Part shown: positions 1 through 9,282 of the stretch, piece after piece
How positions within the stretch are numbered: the stretch's first letter is position 1
Layout of the letters: each line of letters begins with the position of its first letter
Assembly: GCA_018813765.1 (NCBI GenBank)
Contig: JAHJBC010000003.1
Coordinates: 1-64,000, forward strand
Direction of reading: 5' to 3'
DNA length: 64,000 nucleotides
From: Gammaproteobacteria bacterium
GTDB taxonomy: Bacteria > Pseudomonadota > Gammaproteobacteria > Burkholderiales > Gallionellaceae
Position numbers and translations under genes: made by a program
The notes under the pieces: generated by a model
What the model saw: only the letters and a program-made list of their open reading frames with translations
What the model was told of the DNA's origin: nothing
Databases searched by the model: none

Positions 1-134
1 CCATCATCTTGACCCCATCATCTTGACCCCATCATCTTGACCCCATCATCTTGACCCCATCATCTTGACCCCATCATCTTGACCCCATCATCTTGACCCC
101 ATCATCTTGACCCCATCATCCTGACCCCATCATC
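1..134. repeat. 14-bp tandem repeat array
   Basis: The first 126 bases are nine head-to-tail copies of the 14-mer ccatcatcttgacc, followed by a partial tenth copy. Copies 1-8 are identical and copy 9 carries T to C at about position 121. The array may begin before the window. Because 14 is not a multiple of 3, any frame reading through it is shifted at each copy and soon stops; the minus-strand gene to the right stops inside it at 102-104. This is a minisatellite, not a CRISPR array, because there are no spacers. Confidence 0.95.
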
Positions 135-1112
135 CGAGTTGGTGGAAATTTTCCAGCGGTAGCCATTCGGGCATATATCCTTATCGTCCGTCGCAGTTCC
201 TTCGTCCGTGCTTCCTGGCACATCTGGCATCAACACGAAACGATAGATGACCTTGACCTTGTAACCTCCCACTTCCACCAGCACGGTGGCGCTGTCGAGG
301 CCTTCGTAGGTGTAATCGGTGGAGTAGTATGCCCCGCTATTTGGTCCAAGCTTCATCTCTCCATGCTTTGGTGCCTGCGACAGGGTCATCTTGGCAGCCT
401 TAAAGATAAGTAAGAAGTCCGCTCGTTTATTTATCACTTGGTGCTCAACCTCTTCAAGGTAGGCAATTGCAGATAGAACCGGGCTAAATGCATTCACTGC
501 CGATAATTTCGATTCCAATCTATTCTCGATCGGATGGCAGACACCAATGGCTCGTACTGTATCCTGCCCTACAGGCTGTGCAGCAGCTTGGGCAATGATG
601 ATCGGTGTGTACTGCGGCGGAACATCTGGCATATCCATGAACAGCATGGTCAATTCTCCTTGTTCAAATCCGAAGCTGGATTGTACTTCTGCCGCTATCG
701 ACTGTGCGGTCGCAGTCATGCCAGTCAGGCGGCTGGCGGTGTTTGCGCCACTGGCCGCTTCCGCCAACAGGTTGTCAGGCAAGTTCACGATGTCCGGTCT
801 GCTGATATCGATGTGGAAGTGGTTGTAATGTGTGGTCTTTGGCGCCGCCTGGATTCCCAGTTTATCAAGCACCCGGTTGATGCCGTCATACGGATTGGGT
901 GTCGAGACATCGGACGGTGCCTTGCCGCCGATATAGACATTCGACACCATGCCGCTGCCAGCGCCGAACAGGGCTTTAAGCGTTGCCTGATCCTGCCCCG
1001 GATTCTTGATGAATTGTGCCAGGTCGTCCCAGGTACCGTTGCCGTTGGCCACCCCGTTCACCGAATCGTCCCGGAAAAAAGGGGACGGATTTATTTTCCC
1101 GCTGCACATCAT
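102..1112 (-). CDS. Hypothetical protein with M15-like HFH motif, probably truncated
   Basis: The 336-residue frame has no clear overall family. At about residues 93-100 it carries a THYNHFHIDI stretch, which resembles the last zinc-binding HxH strand of D-Ala-D-Ala peptidase (M15/LAS-type) domains. The rest is low-complexity alanine-rich and then unrecognised. No signal peptide is seen. The start is preceded directly by an in-frame TGA and only a weak GAG, and the first codons overlap a gggacggatttatttt-like sequence that looks like an intergenic repeat. The C-terminus runs into the 14-bp tandem repeat. I read it as the 3' part of a longer secreted protein gene, cut at its 5' end by repeat activity; it may be a pseudogene. 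The M15 link is tentative. Confidence 0.4.
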   Translation of the reverse strand: MMCSGKINPSPFFRDDSVNGVANGNGTWDDLAQFIKNPGQDQATLKALFGAGSGMVSNVYIGGKAPSDVSTPNPYDGINRVLDKLGIQAAPKTTHYNHFHIDISRPDIVNLPDNLLAEAASGANTASRLTGMTATAQSIAAEVQSSFGFEQGELTMLFMDMPDVPPQYTPIIIAQAAAQPVGQDTVRAIGVCHPIENRLESKLSAVNAFSPVLSAIAYLEEVEHQVINKRADFLLIFKAAKMTLSQAPKHGEMKLGPNSGAYYSTDYTYEGLDSATVLVEVGGYKVKVIYRFVLMPDVPGSTDEGTATDDKDICPNGYRWKISTNSDDGVRMMGSR

Positions 1113-1119
1113 CCGCTCT

Positions 1120-1155
1120 CAAATCCCCCCCACCCCCCTTTTCTAAAGGGGGGGC
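1120..1155. repeat. G/C-run inverted repeat (dispersed family)
   Basis: This short element has C-runs, a TTT/AAA core and G-runs, of the form aaatcccccc...cccccttttctaaagggggg. Longer relatives lie at 27493-27596 and 62157-62321 in this window. The hairpin lies between the truncated gene on its left and the 3' end of ppsR, so it could also end ppsR transcription. Confidence 0.7.
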
Positions 1156-1162
1156 TATTGCC

Positions 1163-1978
1163 TCACCGCTCCAGATTCAATTCCTGCATCAACTGCACCG
1201 CCAGTTCCTCGATGGATTTCGAGGTGGTGTCGAACCACTTGATGCCTTCGCGCTTCATCATCTTTTCCGCCTCCCCCACTTCGTAGCGGCAGTTCTCCAG
1301 CGACGCATATTTGCTGTTCGCCCGCCGCTCGTTGCGAATGAGGTTCAGTTGTTCGGGGGCGATGGTGAGGCCGAACAGTTTGTCGCGGAAGGGCAGCAGC
1401 TTGGAAGGCAGGCAGCCGCGTTCGAAGTCTTCCGGGATCAGCGGATAGTTGGCGGCCTTGAGCGAAAATTGCAGGGAGAGATACAGGCTGGTCGGCGTCT
1501 TGCCGCTGCGCGACACCCCGACCAGGATGATGTCGGCGTTCTTCAGGTCGTTGTCCGACACGCCGTCGTCGTGCGCCAGCGCGAAGTTGACGGCGGCGAT
1601 GCGCGAGTTGTATTCGGGATTGGCCTGGCTGTGCGAGCGGCCCACGGCGCGCGAGTAGCGGCAGCCCAGTTCCTGTTCCAGCGGCACGATGAAGGCATCG
1701 AACAGGTCGATGAACAGCGCATCGGCCTTGTGCAGCAGGGCGCTGTATTCGGTATTGGTCAGGGTCATGATGACGATGGGTCGCGCCCCTTCGCTGCGGC
1801 CGACTTCATTGATGCGCGAGACACAATCCCCGACCTTGTCTGCGCTGTCGAGAAAGGGGAAGCGCAAATGACGGAATTCGATGCCCTCGAACTGGGCGAG
1901 CAGGCCATGCCCCAGGGTTTCCGAGGTGATGCCGGTGCCGTCGGACACGTAGATAACAGTGCGTTTTTGAGTCGTCAT
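1163..1978 (-). CDS. ppsR: PEP synthase regulatory protein (kinase/pyrophosphorylase, DUF299)
   Basis: This 271-residue protein matches the bifunctional PpsR family, which phosphorylates phosphoenolpyruvate synthase with ADP and removes the phosphate with Pi, switching gluconeogenic PEP formation off and on. The N-terminus [13 protein letters not shown] and the P-loop GVSRSGKT at about residues 152-159, followed by TPTSLYL, are characteristic, and the length is normal. The target ppsA is not in the window. The gene lies downstream of a small membrane protein and a carboxylate-type symporter on the same strand, which fits growth on organic acids. A G/C-run hairpin follows the stop codon. Confidence 0.94.
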   Translation of the reverse strand: MTTQKRTVIYVSDGTGITSETLGHGLLAQFEGIEFRHLRFPFLDSADKVGDCVSRINEVGRSEGARPIVIMTLTNTEYSALLHKADALFIDLFDAFIVPLEQELGCRYSRAVGRSHSQANPEYNSRIAAVNFALAHDDGVSDNDLKNADIILVGVSRSGKTPTSLYLSLQFSLKAANYPLIPEDFERGCLPSKLLPFRDKLFGLTIAPEQLNLIRNERRANSKYASLENCRYEVGEAEKMMKREGIKWFDTTSKSIEELAVQLMQELNLER

Positions 1979-1993
1979 TCCATCTCTCTGCGA

Positions 1994-2305
1994 TCAGCCC
2001 GCGAAGCAGGCCAGGTTTTGTGTGTTGCACACCCAGGCCTTGGCGTAGACCAGCGCAAGCCACAGCCAGAACAGGGTAAGAAATGCCACCAGCCCGATGT
2101 GCCGGTCGGCGACGAAGCCGGGCGTGACCCTGCGGACCACTCTGCAAACGGGGGTCGTGACCACCCGCAGCATGCGGTACACCACATTGCCTTCCTTCGC
2201 CCTGCCCGCCAGCAGCCCCACCAGTCCCTGCGCCAGCAAGGCCAGCGCGGCGACTTCCACCAGCGCTTTCAGTACGCTGACGACAAACAGTTCGGGAGAT
2301 TGCAT
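1994..2305 (-). CDS. Small inner-membrane protein, unknown function
   Basis: The 103-residue protein has two hydrophobic segments, about residues 5-33 and 73-97, separated by a basic stretch with VVTTPVCRVVRRVTPGFVADRH. I do not recognise a named family. The ATG at 2305 is chosen because it directly precedes the first membrane helix; no good Shine-Dalgarno sequence is present, and an ATG 13 codons further upstream is possible. It sits between the symporter gene (61 bases downstream of its stop) and ppsR (15 bases before its start) on the same strand, so the three could be co-transcribed. Confidence 0.6.
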   Translation of the reverse strand: MQSPELFVVSVLKALVEVAALALLAQGLVGLLAGRAKEGNVVYRMLRVVTTPVCRVVRRVTPGFVADRHIGLVAFLTLFWLWLALVYAKAWVCNTQNLACFAG

Positions 2306-2366
2306 GGTTGGCGATCCGGATCGGTAGGGGGCGGATATTATCATCGCGCGACGAGCTCCCCATCCA

Positions 2367-4469
2367 TCACCGGGTGCGGGACGATTCCGCCACTGTCTGT
2401 TCGCCGCCTTGCAGTTTCGGGTAGCGCACATAGTCGACCAGTTCCTGCACCGACTGCGGCGGCGGGCGGGTCAGCGCGCTGCCGAGGATCACCCCGGCGA
2501 AACCGACCGGGATGCCGAAGATGCCTGCGGCGATCGGGTTGATGTCCCACCACAGCGGCGCGTTCACGCCGAAGAACGGGTAGGTGACCAGCATGTAGTA
2601 CATGCACACGCCCAGTCCGCTCAGCATGCCGACGATGGCGCCGCTCTTGTTGGCGCGTTTCCAGAACACGCCCAGCACCAGCGCCGGGAAGAACGCGGAA
2701 CCGGCCAGCGAGAACGCCGCACCCACCATGAACAGGATGTCGCCCGGTTTGAGCGAGGTGACATAGGCAGCGCAGATCGCCACGACCAGCAGCAGTCCCT
2801 TGGAGATGGCCAGGCGGCGACCGGTCGGCGCGTCGGGATTGATGATCTTGAAGTACACGTCGTGCGACAGGGCGTTGGCGATGGTGAGCATGAGGCCGTC
2901 GGCGGTGGACAGCGCGGCGGCCAGACCGCCGGCCGCCACCAGCGCGGTGACCACATAGGGCAGACCCGCGATCTCCGGCGTCACCAGCACGATCAGGTCG
3001 CCGCCGATGGTGACTTCCGCCAGTTGCACGATGCCGTCCATGTTGATGTCGGTCACGCTCATCAGCGCCTTGTCCACCGTGCCCCAGGCCGAGACCCAAC
3101 TAGGTAATTCGGCGAAGCTCGAACCGACCAGCAGCGTGTACACGTCGTACTTGGCCAGCACCGCCAGCGCCGGCGCGGTGATGTAAAGCAGCGAGATGAA
3201 CAACAGCGACCAGAACACCGACATGCGCGCCTCCTTCACCGAAGTGGTGGTGTAGAAGCGCATCAGGATGTGCGGCAACGCGGCGGTGCCCACCATCAGG
3301 CAGAGCACCAGAGCGAGGAAATTCTTGCGCTTGTTGTCGCGTGTCTCCTCGTCGGCGCCCGAAAAAGGTTCGGCGTGTGGCGGGATCGGCAATGCCTTGA
3401 GGCGGTCGGCTTCGGCCTCCGCTTGCCAGGTCCTGCGCGCGGCGACGACATCTGCCGGGATAGCGGCCAGTTCCTGTTCGGCTTGCGCGATCGCGCCCGC
3501 ATCGGGACGGGCTTGCGCCTTCAATGCGGACACCCGTTGTGACAACCGCGCCCGCTCTTCCGCCAGCCAGGCTGCGCCATCCTTTTCCAGTGAACGCAGC
3601 CCGGCCTCGGTCTCGGCCTGCCGCAGTTTGAGCAGAGCGCGCACTTCAGCCTCGCGCGCGCCTTCCGGCGTCCCGGCGTCGTTCAACACCTGCTCGCGCG
3701 CGCTGACCTGCTCCAGCACATAGCCGTAGGCGATCTGCGGCACCGGATTGCCGGTGTGCTTCACCGACAGCCAGATCACCGGAATCAGGTAGGCCACGAT
3801 CAGGATCACGTACTGCGACACCTGCGTCCAGGTCACCGCGCGCATGCCGCCGAGAAAGGAGCAGAACAGGATGCTGCCGAGGCCGACGAACACGCCGACG
3901 CCGAAATCCAGCCCGGTGAAACGGCTGACGATCAGGCCCAGGCCGTAGATCTGCGCGATGACATAGGTGAATGAACACAGGATGGCGGCGAACACGCCGA
4001 TCATTCTGGGTGTATCGCCGCCGTAACGCGCGCCGAGGAAATCCGGCACGGTGTACTGGCCGAACTTGCGCAGGTAGGGCGCGAGGAACAGCGCCACCAG
4101 ACAGTAGCCGCCGGTCCAGCCCATGACGAAGGCCAGTCCGTCGTAGCCCGACACATACAGCGTGCCGGCCAGGCCGATGAAGCTGGCGGCCGACATCCAG
4201 TCGGCGGCGGTCGCCATGCCGTTGAACAGCGCCGGGATGCGGCGCCCGGCCACATAGTATTCGGCGACATCGGAGGTTTTGGACAGGATGCCGATGCCCG
4301 CATACAGCGACACGGTCACGCCGAGGAAGATGTAGCCGAGTACCCGGTTGGGCACGCCCATCTGTTCGAGGATGGACAGCATGACGACGAAGCCGATGAC
4401 GCCGCCGGTGTAGAGCGAGTAATAGCGTTTGAGCTGGGCGATGAAGCGCGACTGGGCCGGGGCAGCCAT
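2367..4469 (-). CDS. Sodium:solute symporter (VC_2705 / ActP-like) with long coiled-coil insertion
   Basis: The 700-residue integral membrane protein belongs to the SSS family and probably takes up acetate or another monocarboxylate with Na+. Family hallmarks are YYVAGRRIPALFNGMATAADWMS near residues 71-93 and GGLAAALSTADGLML in the second half. The start at 4469 shares one base with the stop of the DUF4212 gene (TGATG), indicating translational coupling; longer upstream frames lack family similarity. Two features are unusual. A hydrophilic, Ala/Glu/Arg-rich, probably alpha-helical insertion of about 130 residues (about 249-382) lies between two membrane helices. An EF-hand-like loop, DINMDGI, lies at about 474-480. 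The substrate is inferred from the family. Confidence 0.93.
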   Translation of the reverse strand: MAAPAQSRFIAQLKRYYSLYTGGVIGFVVMLSILEQMGVPNRVLGYIFLGVTVSLYAGIGILSKTSDVAEYYVAGRRIPALFNGMATAADWMSAASFIGLAGTLYVSGYDGLAFVMGWTGGYCLVALFLAPYLRKFGQYTVPDFLGARYGGDTPRMIGVFAAILCSFTYVIAQIYGLGLIVSRFTGLDFGVGVFVGLGSILFCSFLGGMRAVTWTQVSQYVILIVAYLIPVIWLSVKHTGNPVPQIAYGYVLEQVSAREQVLNDAGTPEGAREAEVRALLKLRQAETEAGLRSLEKDGAAWLAEERARLSQRVSALKAQARPDAGAIAQAEQELAAIPADVVAARRTWQAEAEADRLKALPIPPHAEPFSGADEETRDNKRKNFLALVLCLMVGTAALPHILMRFYTTTSVKEARMSVFWSLLFISLLYITAPALAVLAKYDVYTLLVGSSFAELPSWVSAWGTVDKALMSVTDINMDGIVQLAEVTIGGDLIVLVTPEIAGLPYVVTALVAAGGLAAALSTADGLMLTIANALSHDVYFKIINPDAPTGRRLAISKGLLLVVAICAAYVTSLKPGDILFMVGAAFSLAGSAFFPALVLGVFWKRANKSGAIVGMLSGLGVCMYYMLVTYPFFGVNAPLWWDINPIAAGIFGIPVGFAGVILGSALTRPPPQSVQELVDYVRYPKLQGGEQTVAESSRTR

Positions 4470-4738
4470 CAATCGTCCTCCGCCACGCCGCACTCGCGGT
4501 CCAGCTTGTCCATGCGCCAGGCGTAATAGCCGACCAGCAGTACGTAGATCAGCAGACTGCCCTGCGCCGCCATGAAGAACGGGAACGGAAAGCCCATCAC
4601 GGTCAGCGACTGCAACTCGCGCGCAAACCAGCCCACGACAAAAGTGGCGACGAACCAGATCGCCACCAGCACGCCCGTCATGCGCAGGGTGCTGCGCCAG
4701 TATCGCTTCTGTACTGCGGTCACCTGCCTGTCTTCCAC
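4469..4738 (-). CDS. DUF4212 symporter small subunit
   Basis: The 89-residue protein has two membrane helices and the DUF4212 pattern YWRSTLRMT, FVVGWFARELQ, FPFFMAAQGSLLIYV and YAWRMDKLDRE. Members are nearly always encoded directly before an SSS symporter and are thought to act as its small subunit. Here the stop overlaps the symporter start by one base. A second copy of the same gene pair lies at 9912-11987. The gene diverges from a two-component system starting at 4877, with a 138-base shared upstream region. Confidence 0.92.
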   Translation of the reverse strand: MEDRQVTAVQKRYWRSTLRMTGVLVAIWFVATFVVGWFARELQSLTVMGFPFPFFMAAQGSLLIYVLLVGYYAWRMDKLDRECGVAEDD

Positions 4739-4876
4739 GCTTCCCGCTCCTGTTTCCTGCCATGCTCGCCGGCGTCATTTGGACAAACCGGCACTTGCAC
4801 ATAAAATGTTCCCGGCGGGCGGGATGATTCCGCCGCTAGGGCAAACTTGCCCACTATCCTGCACGGTACCGACACG

Positions 4877-5560
4877 ATGCGCATCCTGATAGCCGAAGAC
4901 GACGAAGTGCTGGCCGACGGTCTGAGCCATTCCATGCGCCAGTCCGGTTACGCCGTCGACTGGGTCAAGGACGGTCAGGCCGCCAAACTGATACTCAGCG
5001 GCGAGCAGCCGTTCGACCTGGTCATCCTCGATCTGGGACTACCCAAGCTGGACGGCTTCAGTGTGCTACGAAGTCTGCGCGAAAACAACCGCCATGTGCC
5101 GGTCATCATCCTCACCGCGCGCGACGCCGAAGGCGACCGCGTCAAGGGTCTCGACCTCGGCGCCGACGACTACATGATCAAGCCGTTCAGCCTGCCGGAA
5201 CTGGAAGCCCGCGTGCGCGCACTGTTGCGCCGCGGCCAGTGCGGCATGAATCCGGTCTATACCTGCGGCAGGCTCACTTTCGACAGTGTGGCACGCCGCA
5301 CCATGATCGACGGCGTTCCGCTGGAGCTCACCACCCGCGAGTTGAGCGTGCTGGAGTCGCTGATGGTACGCACCGGCTGGGTGGTCAGCAAGGAACAGTT
5401 GCTGGAACGCCTGTACAGCTATTCGGAGGAAGCCAGCAACAACGCGATCGAGGTGTATATCCATCGCCTGCGCAAAAAGATCGAGCCGGCCGGCGTGACC
5501 ATACGCACCATACGCGGGCTGGGTTATGTCATCGACGACATCAAGGCGTCCGGCGGCTGA
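4877..5560 (+). CDS. OmpR/TctD-family response regulator
   Basis: The 227-residue regulator has a receiver domain (acidic pocket EDD at 7-9, phospho-acceptor Asp about 52 in LDLGLP, conserved KPF) and a winged-helix DNA-binding domain from about 125 on (LTTRELSVLESL ... NAIEVYIHRLRKKI ... IRTIRGLGYV). The ATG at 4877 (MRILIAEDD) is preferred over an in-frame start 30 bases upstream because it begins the receiver fold. It is followed 27 bases later by a sensor kinase. The pair diverges from a DUF4212/symporter operon. As TctDE-type systems control carboxylate transporters, regulation of that operon is a reasonable inference. Confidence 0.94.
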   Translation: MRILIAEDDEVLADGLSHSMRQSGYAVDWVKDGQAAKLILSGEQPFDLVILDLGLPKLDGFSVLRSLRENNRHVPVIILTARDAEGDRVKGLDLGADDYMIKPFSLPELEARVRALLRRGQCGMNPVYTCGRLTFDSVARRTMIDGVPLELTTRELSVLESLMVRTGWVVSKEQLLERLYSYSEEASNNAIEVYIHRLRKKIEPAGVTIRTIRGLGYVIDDIKASGG

Positions 5561-5587
5561 CGCGCAGTTCGCGAGCGCCGCCGCCCC

Positions 5588-7012
5588 GTGATCGACATGG
5601 AGAACCAGATCCCCTCCCTGCGCAACTACCTGATGCAGAGGTTGTTGATCTCGCTCTATCTGCTGTGGATCGTCAGCACCGCCGTCGGCTATTTCGCCAC
5701 CATCAACTACGCCAACCAGCCCTACGACCTGGTGCTGCTGCAACGCGCCAACGAGATCGCCGCCCAGCTCGGACTGGGCAGCGGCAAAGAGCGGCTGGAG
5801 ATCGAACCCGCGCTGCCCGACGGCAGCGATCCCGGCATGCCGGACCGCGTGCTGTATACCGTGACCGACAGCGAGGGACACAAGCTCGCCGGCAACGGCA
5901 ACACCCTGCGTCCCCTGTCCTACCGGCGCGGACGCAGCGGCCCGCTGTTCAGCAACGGCGAGCGCGAGGGACTGAAGACGCGCATGGTCAGCCTGACCTT
6001 CCCGTCCAACGGCAAATTGCTGCAACTGCATGTGTCGGAGACCACGCAGCAACGGCAGGCGCTGATACGCGGCATCCTGGCCAACATCGTGATCCCGCAA
6101 CTGCTGCTGACCCTGATCGCGCTGGCCGTGGTCTGGTACGGGCTGAAGCAGGGACTGCGTCCGCTCGAACGCCTGCGCCGCGAAGTGCTCGACCGCAAGC
6201 GCGACGATCTGAGCCAGCTCGACGGCAGTCGGGCCCCGGCCGAAGTGCGCCCGCTGATCGATGCGGTCAACAACTTGCTGGAGCGGCTGAAACAGGTAAT
6301 GGGCGCACAACAGCGCTTCGTCGCCGACGCCGCCCACCAGTTGCGCACGCCGTTCGCCGGATTGAAAATGCAGGCCGAACTGGCGCTGCGCACGCATGAC
6401 CCGGAACAGAAACAGCATGCGCTGAAACATATCCTGACCAGCACCCGGCACGGCACGCGGCTGGTCAACCAGTTGCTGGCACTGGCGCGCAACGAACCGG
6501 CCGGCCTGGGCTCGGACCGTTTCGCCGCACTGGATCTGCGTCAGTTGGCACAGGAATGCACTACCGGCTGGGTGCCGCTGGCACTGGAAAAGGACATCGA
6601 CCTCGGCTACGAATCGGACACTGAAGCGCACATGGCGTACGGCGATGCCGCCAGCCTGACGGAGATGCTCGGCAACCTGATCGACAACGCCATCCTTTAC
6701 ACGCAGCGCGGCGGCCGCATCACTGTCTCCGTCAAATCCGTCAACGGCAAGACAGCGCTATGCGTCGAGGACAACGGACCCGGCATCGACCCGCAACACC
6801 GCGAACGCGTGTTCGAGCGTTTCTACCGCGTGCTCGGCAGCGGGCAGAGCGGCAGCGGACTCGGACTCTCCATCGTCGCCGAGGTCGCCAAGCGCCACAA
6901 CGCGACACTCGGTCTGGACGCGGGCAGCGGCGGCAAGGGCACGATCATCAGCGTGCATTTCCCGCCGCCCCCGCCCCCGGCAAGCGGAAGCCCGCGCTCA
7001 GACCACGCTTGA
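5588..7012 (+). CDS. Sensor histidine kinase (TctE/QseC type)
   Basis: This 474-residue inner-membrane kinase has TM1 at about 18-38, a periplasmic 2CSK_N-like sensor region to about 157, TM2 at about 163-185, a short linker, a HisKA box AAHQLRTPFAGL with His about 250, and a HATPase domain (NLIDNAILYT, EDNGPGI, GSGLGLSIV). The tail is proline-rich. The start is either the GTG at 5588 or the ATG at 5597; neither has a convincing ribosome binding site. It forms an operon with the preceding response regulator and is presumably its partner. The signal is unknown. Confidence 0.92.
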   Translation: MIDMENQIPSLRNYLMQRLLISLYLLWIVSTAVGYFATINYANQPYDLVLLQRANEIAAQLGLGSGKERLEIEPALPDGSDPGMPDRVLYTVTDSEGHKLAGNGNTLRPLSYRRGRSGPLFSNGEREGLKTRMVSLTFPSNGKLLQLHVSETTQQRQALIRGILANIVIPQLLLTLIALAVVWYGLKQGLRPLERLRREVLDRKRDDLSQLDGSRAPAEVRPLIDAVNNLLERLKQVMGAQQRFVADAAHQLRTPFAGLKMQAELALRTHDPEQKQHALKHILTSTRHGTRLVNQLLALARNEPAGLGSDRFAALDLRQLAQECTTGWVPLALEKDIDLGYESDTEAHMAYGDAASLTEMLGNLIDNAILYTQRGGRITVSVKSVNGKTALCVEDNGPGIDPQHRERVFERFYRVLGSGQSGSGLGLSIVAEVAKRHNATLGLDAGSGGKGTIISVHFPPPPPPASGSPRSDHA

Positions 7013-7046
7013 TACGCGCGGCGCGGTGCCGTCCAACACAGCCGGG

Positions 7047-9134
7047 TCAGCACTCCGACTGGTGCTGTTGTTTCAGCTCGCCGAACAGCACCGTCTTGAC
7101 GGCAGGCGTGATCACCTCGCTGCTTTCCATCTCTTCCAGCGACAGGGTCTGCGACTGCAGCAGTTCCTGATCCATGATCTCGAGCTGCCTCGATGCCAGT
7201 TGCGGAAATCTCTGCTGCAGGTCTTTCACCTTGGCCAGCGCCAGATTCTTGTGTTCGCGATACTGCCCGAGAATGTCGGCAAAGGTCTTGTCCGCATCGA
7301 ACAACCTGAGCCCCTCGTGCTCCGCCAGTCGCGACAACTGGGACGCGACTTGCTGCGAGCACATGGCCAGCGCCCGATAGTAAAGATACTTGTCGGCCGG
7401 ATCGGCCAGATTGTCCGTGGACATGTTGATGATCTGCCCCAGGCGCAACCAGCGCCGCTTGCCGCGCACCGACTTGAAATTCAGGGGACCGGTCAGTTCC
7501 CGCTCCAGCAAACTCAACTGCCGTTCCAGTTTCCCCAGCACCCTGCGGTAACCGGTCTCGGTGAGTTCCGCTGCCGCGTACAGCTCTTTCAGCATGCGCT
7601 TCTCGATGCCGATGGCATGCATGCGCAAGACGCGGGCGAACATCGCCGCGAATCCGTGCGCGTCGCTGGAAAGTTCGTCATAGGCCTGGCGATATAGGGC
7701 GGTGTATTTCTGCTCCAGCTCCTGCAACGCGTTCTTGTCGACCAGCGGCTGGTCATGCAGCGAGGCCAGCCGCAACAGCGTCTGCGCGTAGACATAGACC
7801 TTGCCCTCGCGGTAGGCGATCGGCTCCAGCCCCTGCAGTTCGTTGATGCGGAAACGCCGGATCGCGCCGTTGATGGTGGTGGCCTTGAAGAACAGCGTGA
7901 AATAGATGCAGGCGATGGTCAGCGCCAGGATGAATTCCTTGATGGAATAGGCCTGCTTCCATTCGGGATGGCTCAGGGTGTCCGGGATCATCAGCACCAT
8001 GGTGACGGCAAGCGCGCCGCGCAGGCTGCCCCATGCCATGAGATGCTGCCAGGAACGCGGGATGGGTTGTTCCAGGCGGATCGCATTCAGCGCGGCGATG
8101 ACCGGATAGACCGAGAACGCCCGCGCCGCGACGACCACCAGGATAATCACGGCCAGCGCGGGCAGGATGTCCGTCACACCCACCGACAGGGTCGTGAACA
8201 GCAGGCCGAGCAGGATGAACACCAGCGAGTTGGCGACAAAGGCGGCGTAGCTCCAGAAGCGGGCGATATATTCCTGCACCTCGGGCATGATCTTGAAGCG
8301 CCCGTAGCTGCCGATGATCAGCGAAGTGATGACAGTGGCGAGGATGGACGAGATGTGGACATGCTCGCCCCACAGCGTGAGCGAATTCGAGATGAACTCG
8401 GACAGCAAAAAGGTGGCATGCGCGGCGAGCATGGTCAGCGTGATCTGCAGATGTTCGTGGCGGGCGAACTGCAGCAGGCGCGTGAACACCCACCCCATGA
8501 CAAAACCGAACACGGTGCCGCCGAACAGCATGGAAAGGAAAATGAACAAGCCGTGCAGCAGCGAGGCCGCGCCATGGAAGCCCGCGCTTACCGACTCCAT
8601 CACGATCAGGAACAAGGCCAGCGCGGTGGCATCGTTGAACAGGCTCTCGCCCTCGAAGATCAGCGCCAGTCTGCGCGGCGCGCCGAAATCCTTGAACAGT
8701 GCGAGGATGGCGACCGGATCGGTGGCGGAGATCAGCGCGCCGAACAGCAGCACCACGACGAACGGCACCTCGAAGCCGATCGCGCGCAATCCCCAGTATC
8801 CGGCGAAGGCGATGAAGAACGCCGACAGCAACAGGCCGACGATGGCGAGCACGGAAATGGCGCCGATGTTCTCGCCGATGCGGCGGATGTTCATGTTGAA
8901 CGCCGACTCGAAGATCAGGGTCGGCAAAAAGACGAAGAACAGCAACTCGGAGGTGAGCTGAAATCCGGTGATATAGGAAAAGAACGGCACCTTGCTCAGC
9001 GGAATGAGCAGGAAGCCGACCAGCACCAGCACCACGGAATAGGGCAGACGCAATCTCGGCGCCGCGATGTGCGCAAAGATGGACAAGAACAGCAAGGTGA
9101 TGAGAGACAGGATGATCTGAACGGTCGCACTCAT
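7047..9134 (-). CDS. CPA1-family Na+/H+ antiporter (NhaP-like)
   Basis: The 695-residue protein has about twelve membrane segments in its first 410 residues. The hallmark SATDPVAILALFKDFG and EGESLFNDATALALF stretches carry the ion-binding Asp residues of CPA1 exchangers. A long cytoplasmic tail (about residues 420-695) is charged and helical and probably regulatory. The role is Na+ or K+/H+ exchange for pH and ion homeostasis. It is convergent with the kinase gene at 7012, and its upstream region (9135-9487) contains a palindrome-pair element and no gene. Confidence 0.92.
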   Translation of the reverse strand: MSATVQIILSLITLLFLSIFAHIAAPRLRLPYSVVLVLVGFLLIPLSKVPFFSYITGFQLTSELLFFVFLPTLIFESAFNMNIRRIGENIGAISVLAIVGLLLSAFFIAFAGYWGLRAIGFEVPFVVVLLFGALISATDPVAILALFKDFGAPRRLALIFEGESLFNDATALALFLIVMESVSAGFHGAASLLHGLFIFLSMLFGGTVFGFVMGWVFTRLLQFARHEHLQITLTMLAAHATFLLSEFISNSLTLWGEHVHISSILATVITSLIIGSYGRFKIMPEVQEYIARFWSYAAFVANSLVFILLGLLFTTLSVGVTDILPALAVIILVVVAARAFSVYPVIAALNAIRLEQPIPRSWQHLMAWGSLRGALAVTMVLMIPDTLSHPEWKQAYSIKEFILALTIACIYFTLFFKATTINGAIRRFRINELQGLEPIAYREGKVYVYAQTLLRLASLHDQPLVDKNALQELEQKYTALYRQAYDELSSDAHGFAAMFARVLRMHAIGIEKRMLKELYAAAELTETGYRRVLGKLERQLSLLERELTGPLNFKSVRGKRRWLRLGQIINMSTDNLADPADKYLYYRALAMCSQQVASQLSRLAEHEGLRLFDADKTFADILGQYREHKNLALAKVKDLQQRFPQLASRQLEIMDQELLQSQTLSLEEMESSEVITPAVKTVLFGELKQQHQSEC

Positions 9135-9282
9135 CTATGGCATCCCGGGTTGTTTGCAAGAGTCTGCGGCCGGAAGGATTCCGTCCGTCGCTGGCATTCT
9201 ACGCCGCCAGGATCGCTGCTCGATAGTGCCTTCCCGGAAGCGGCATCCTGCCGAATCGTTTGAACCCAAATAATCCATCAGG

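Noticed and set aside
1..134. Possible CRISPR array
   Set aside because: The units are contiguous 14-mers without spacers and no cas genes are present.
5066..6631. 521-codon antisense frame across the TctDE-like genes
   Set aside because: Shadow of a GC-rich coding region; no start signal or recognisable domain.
7755..9263. 502-codon antisense frame across the NhaP-like gene
   Set aside because: Asp/Gln/His-rich shadow product; the sense gene is a complete antiporter.
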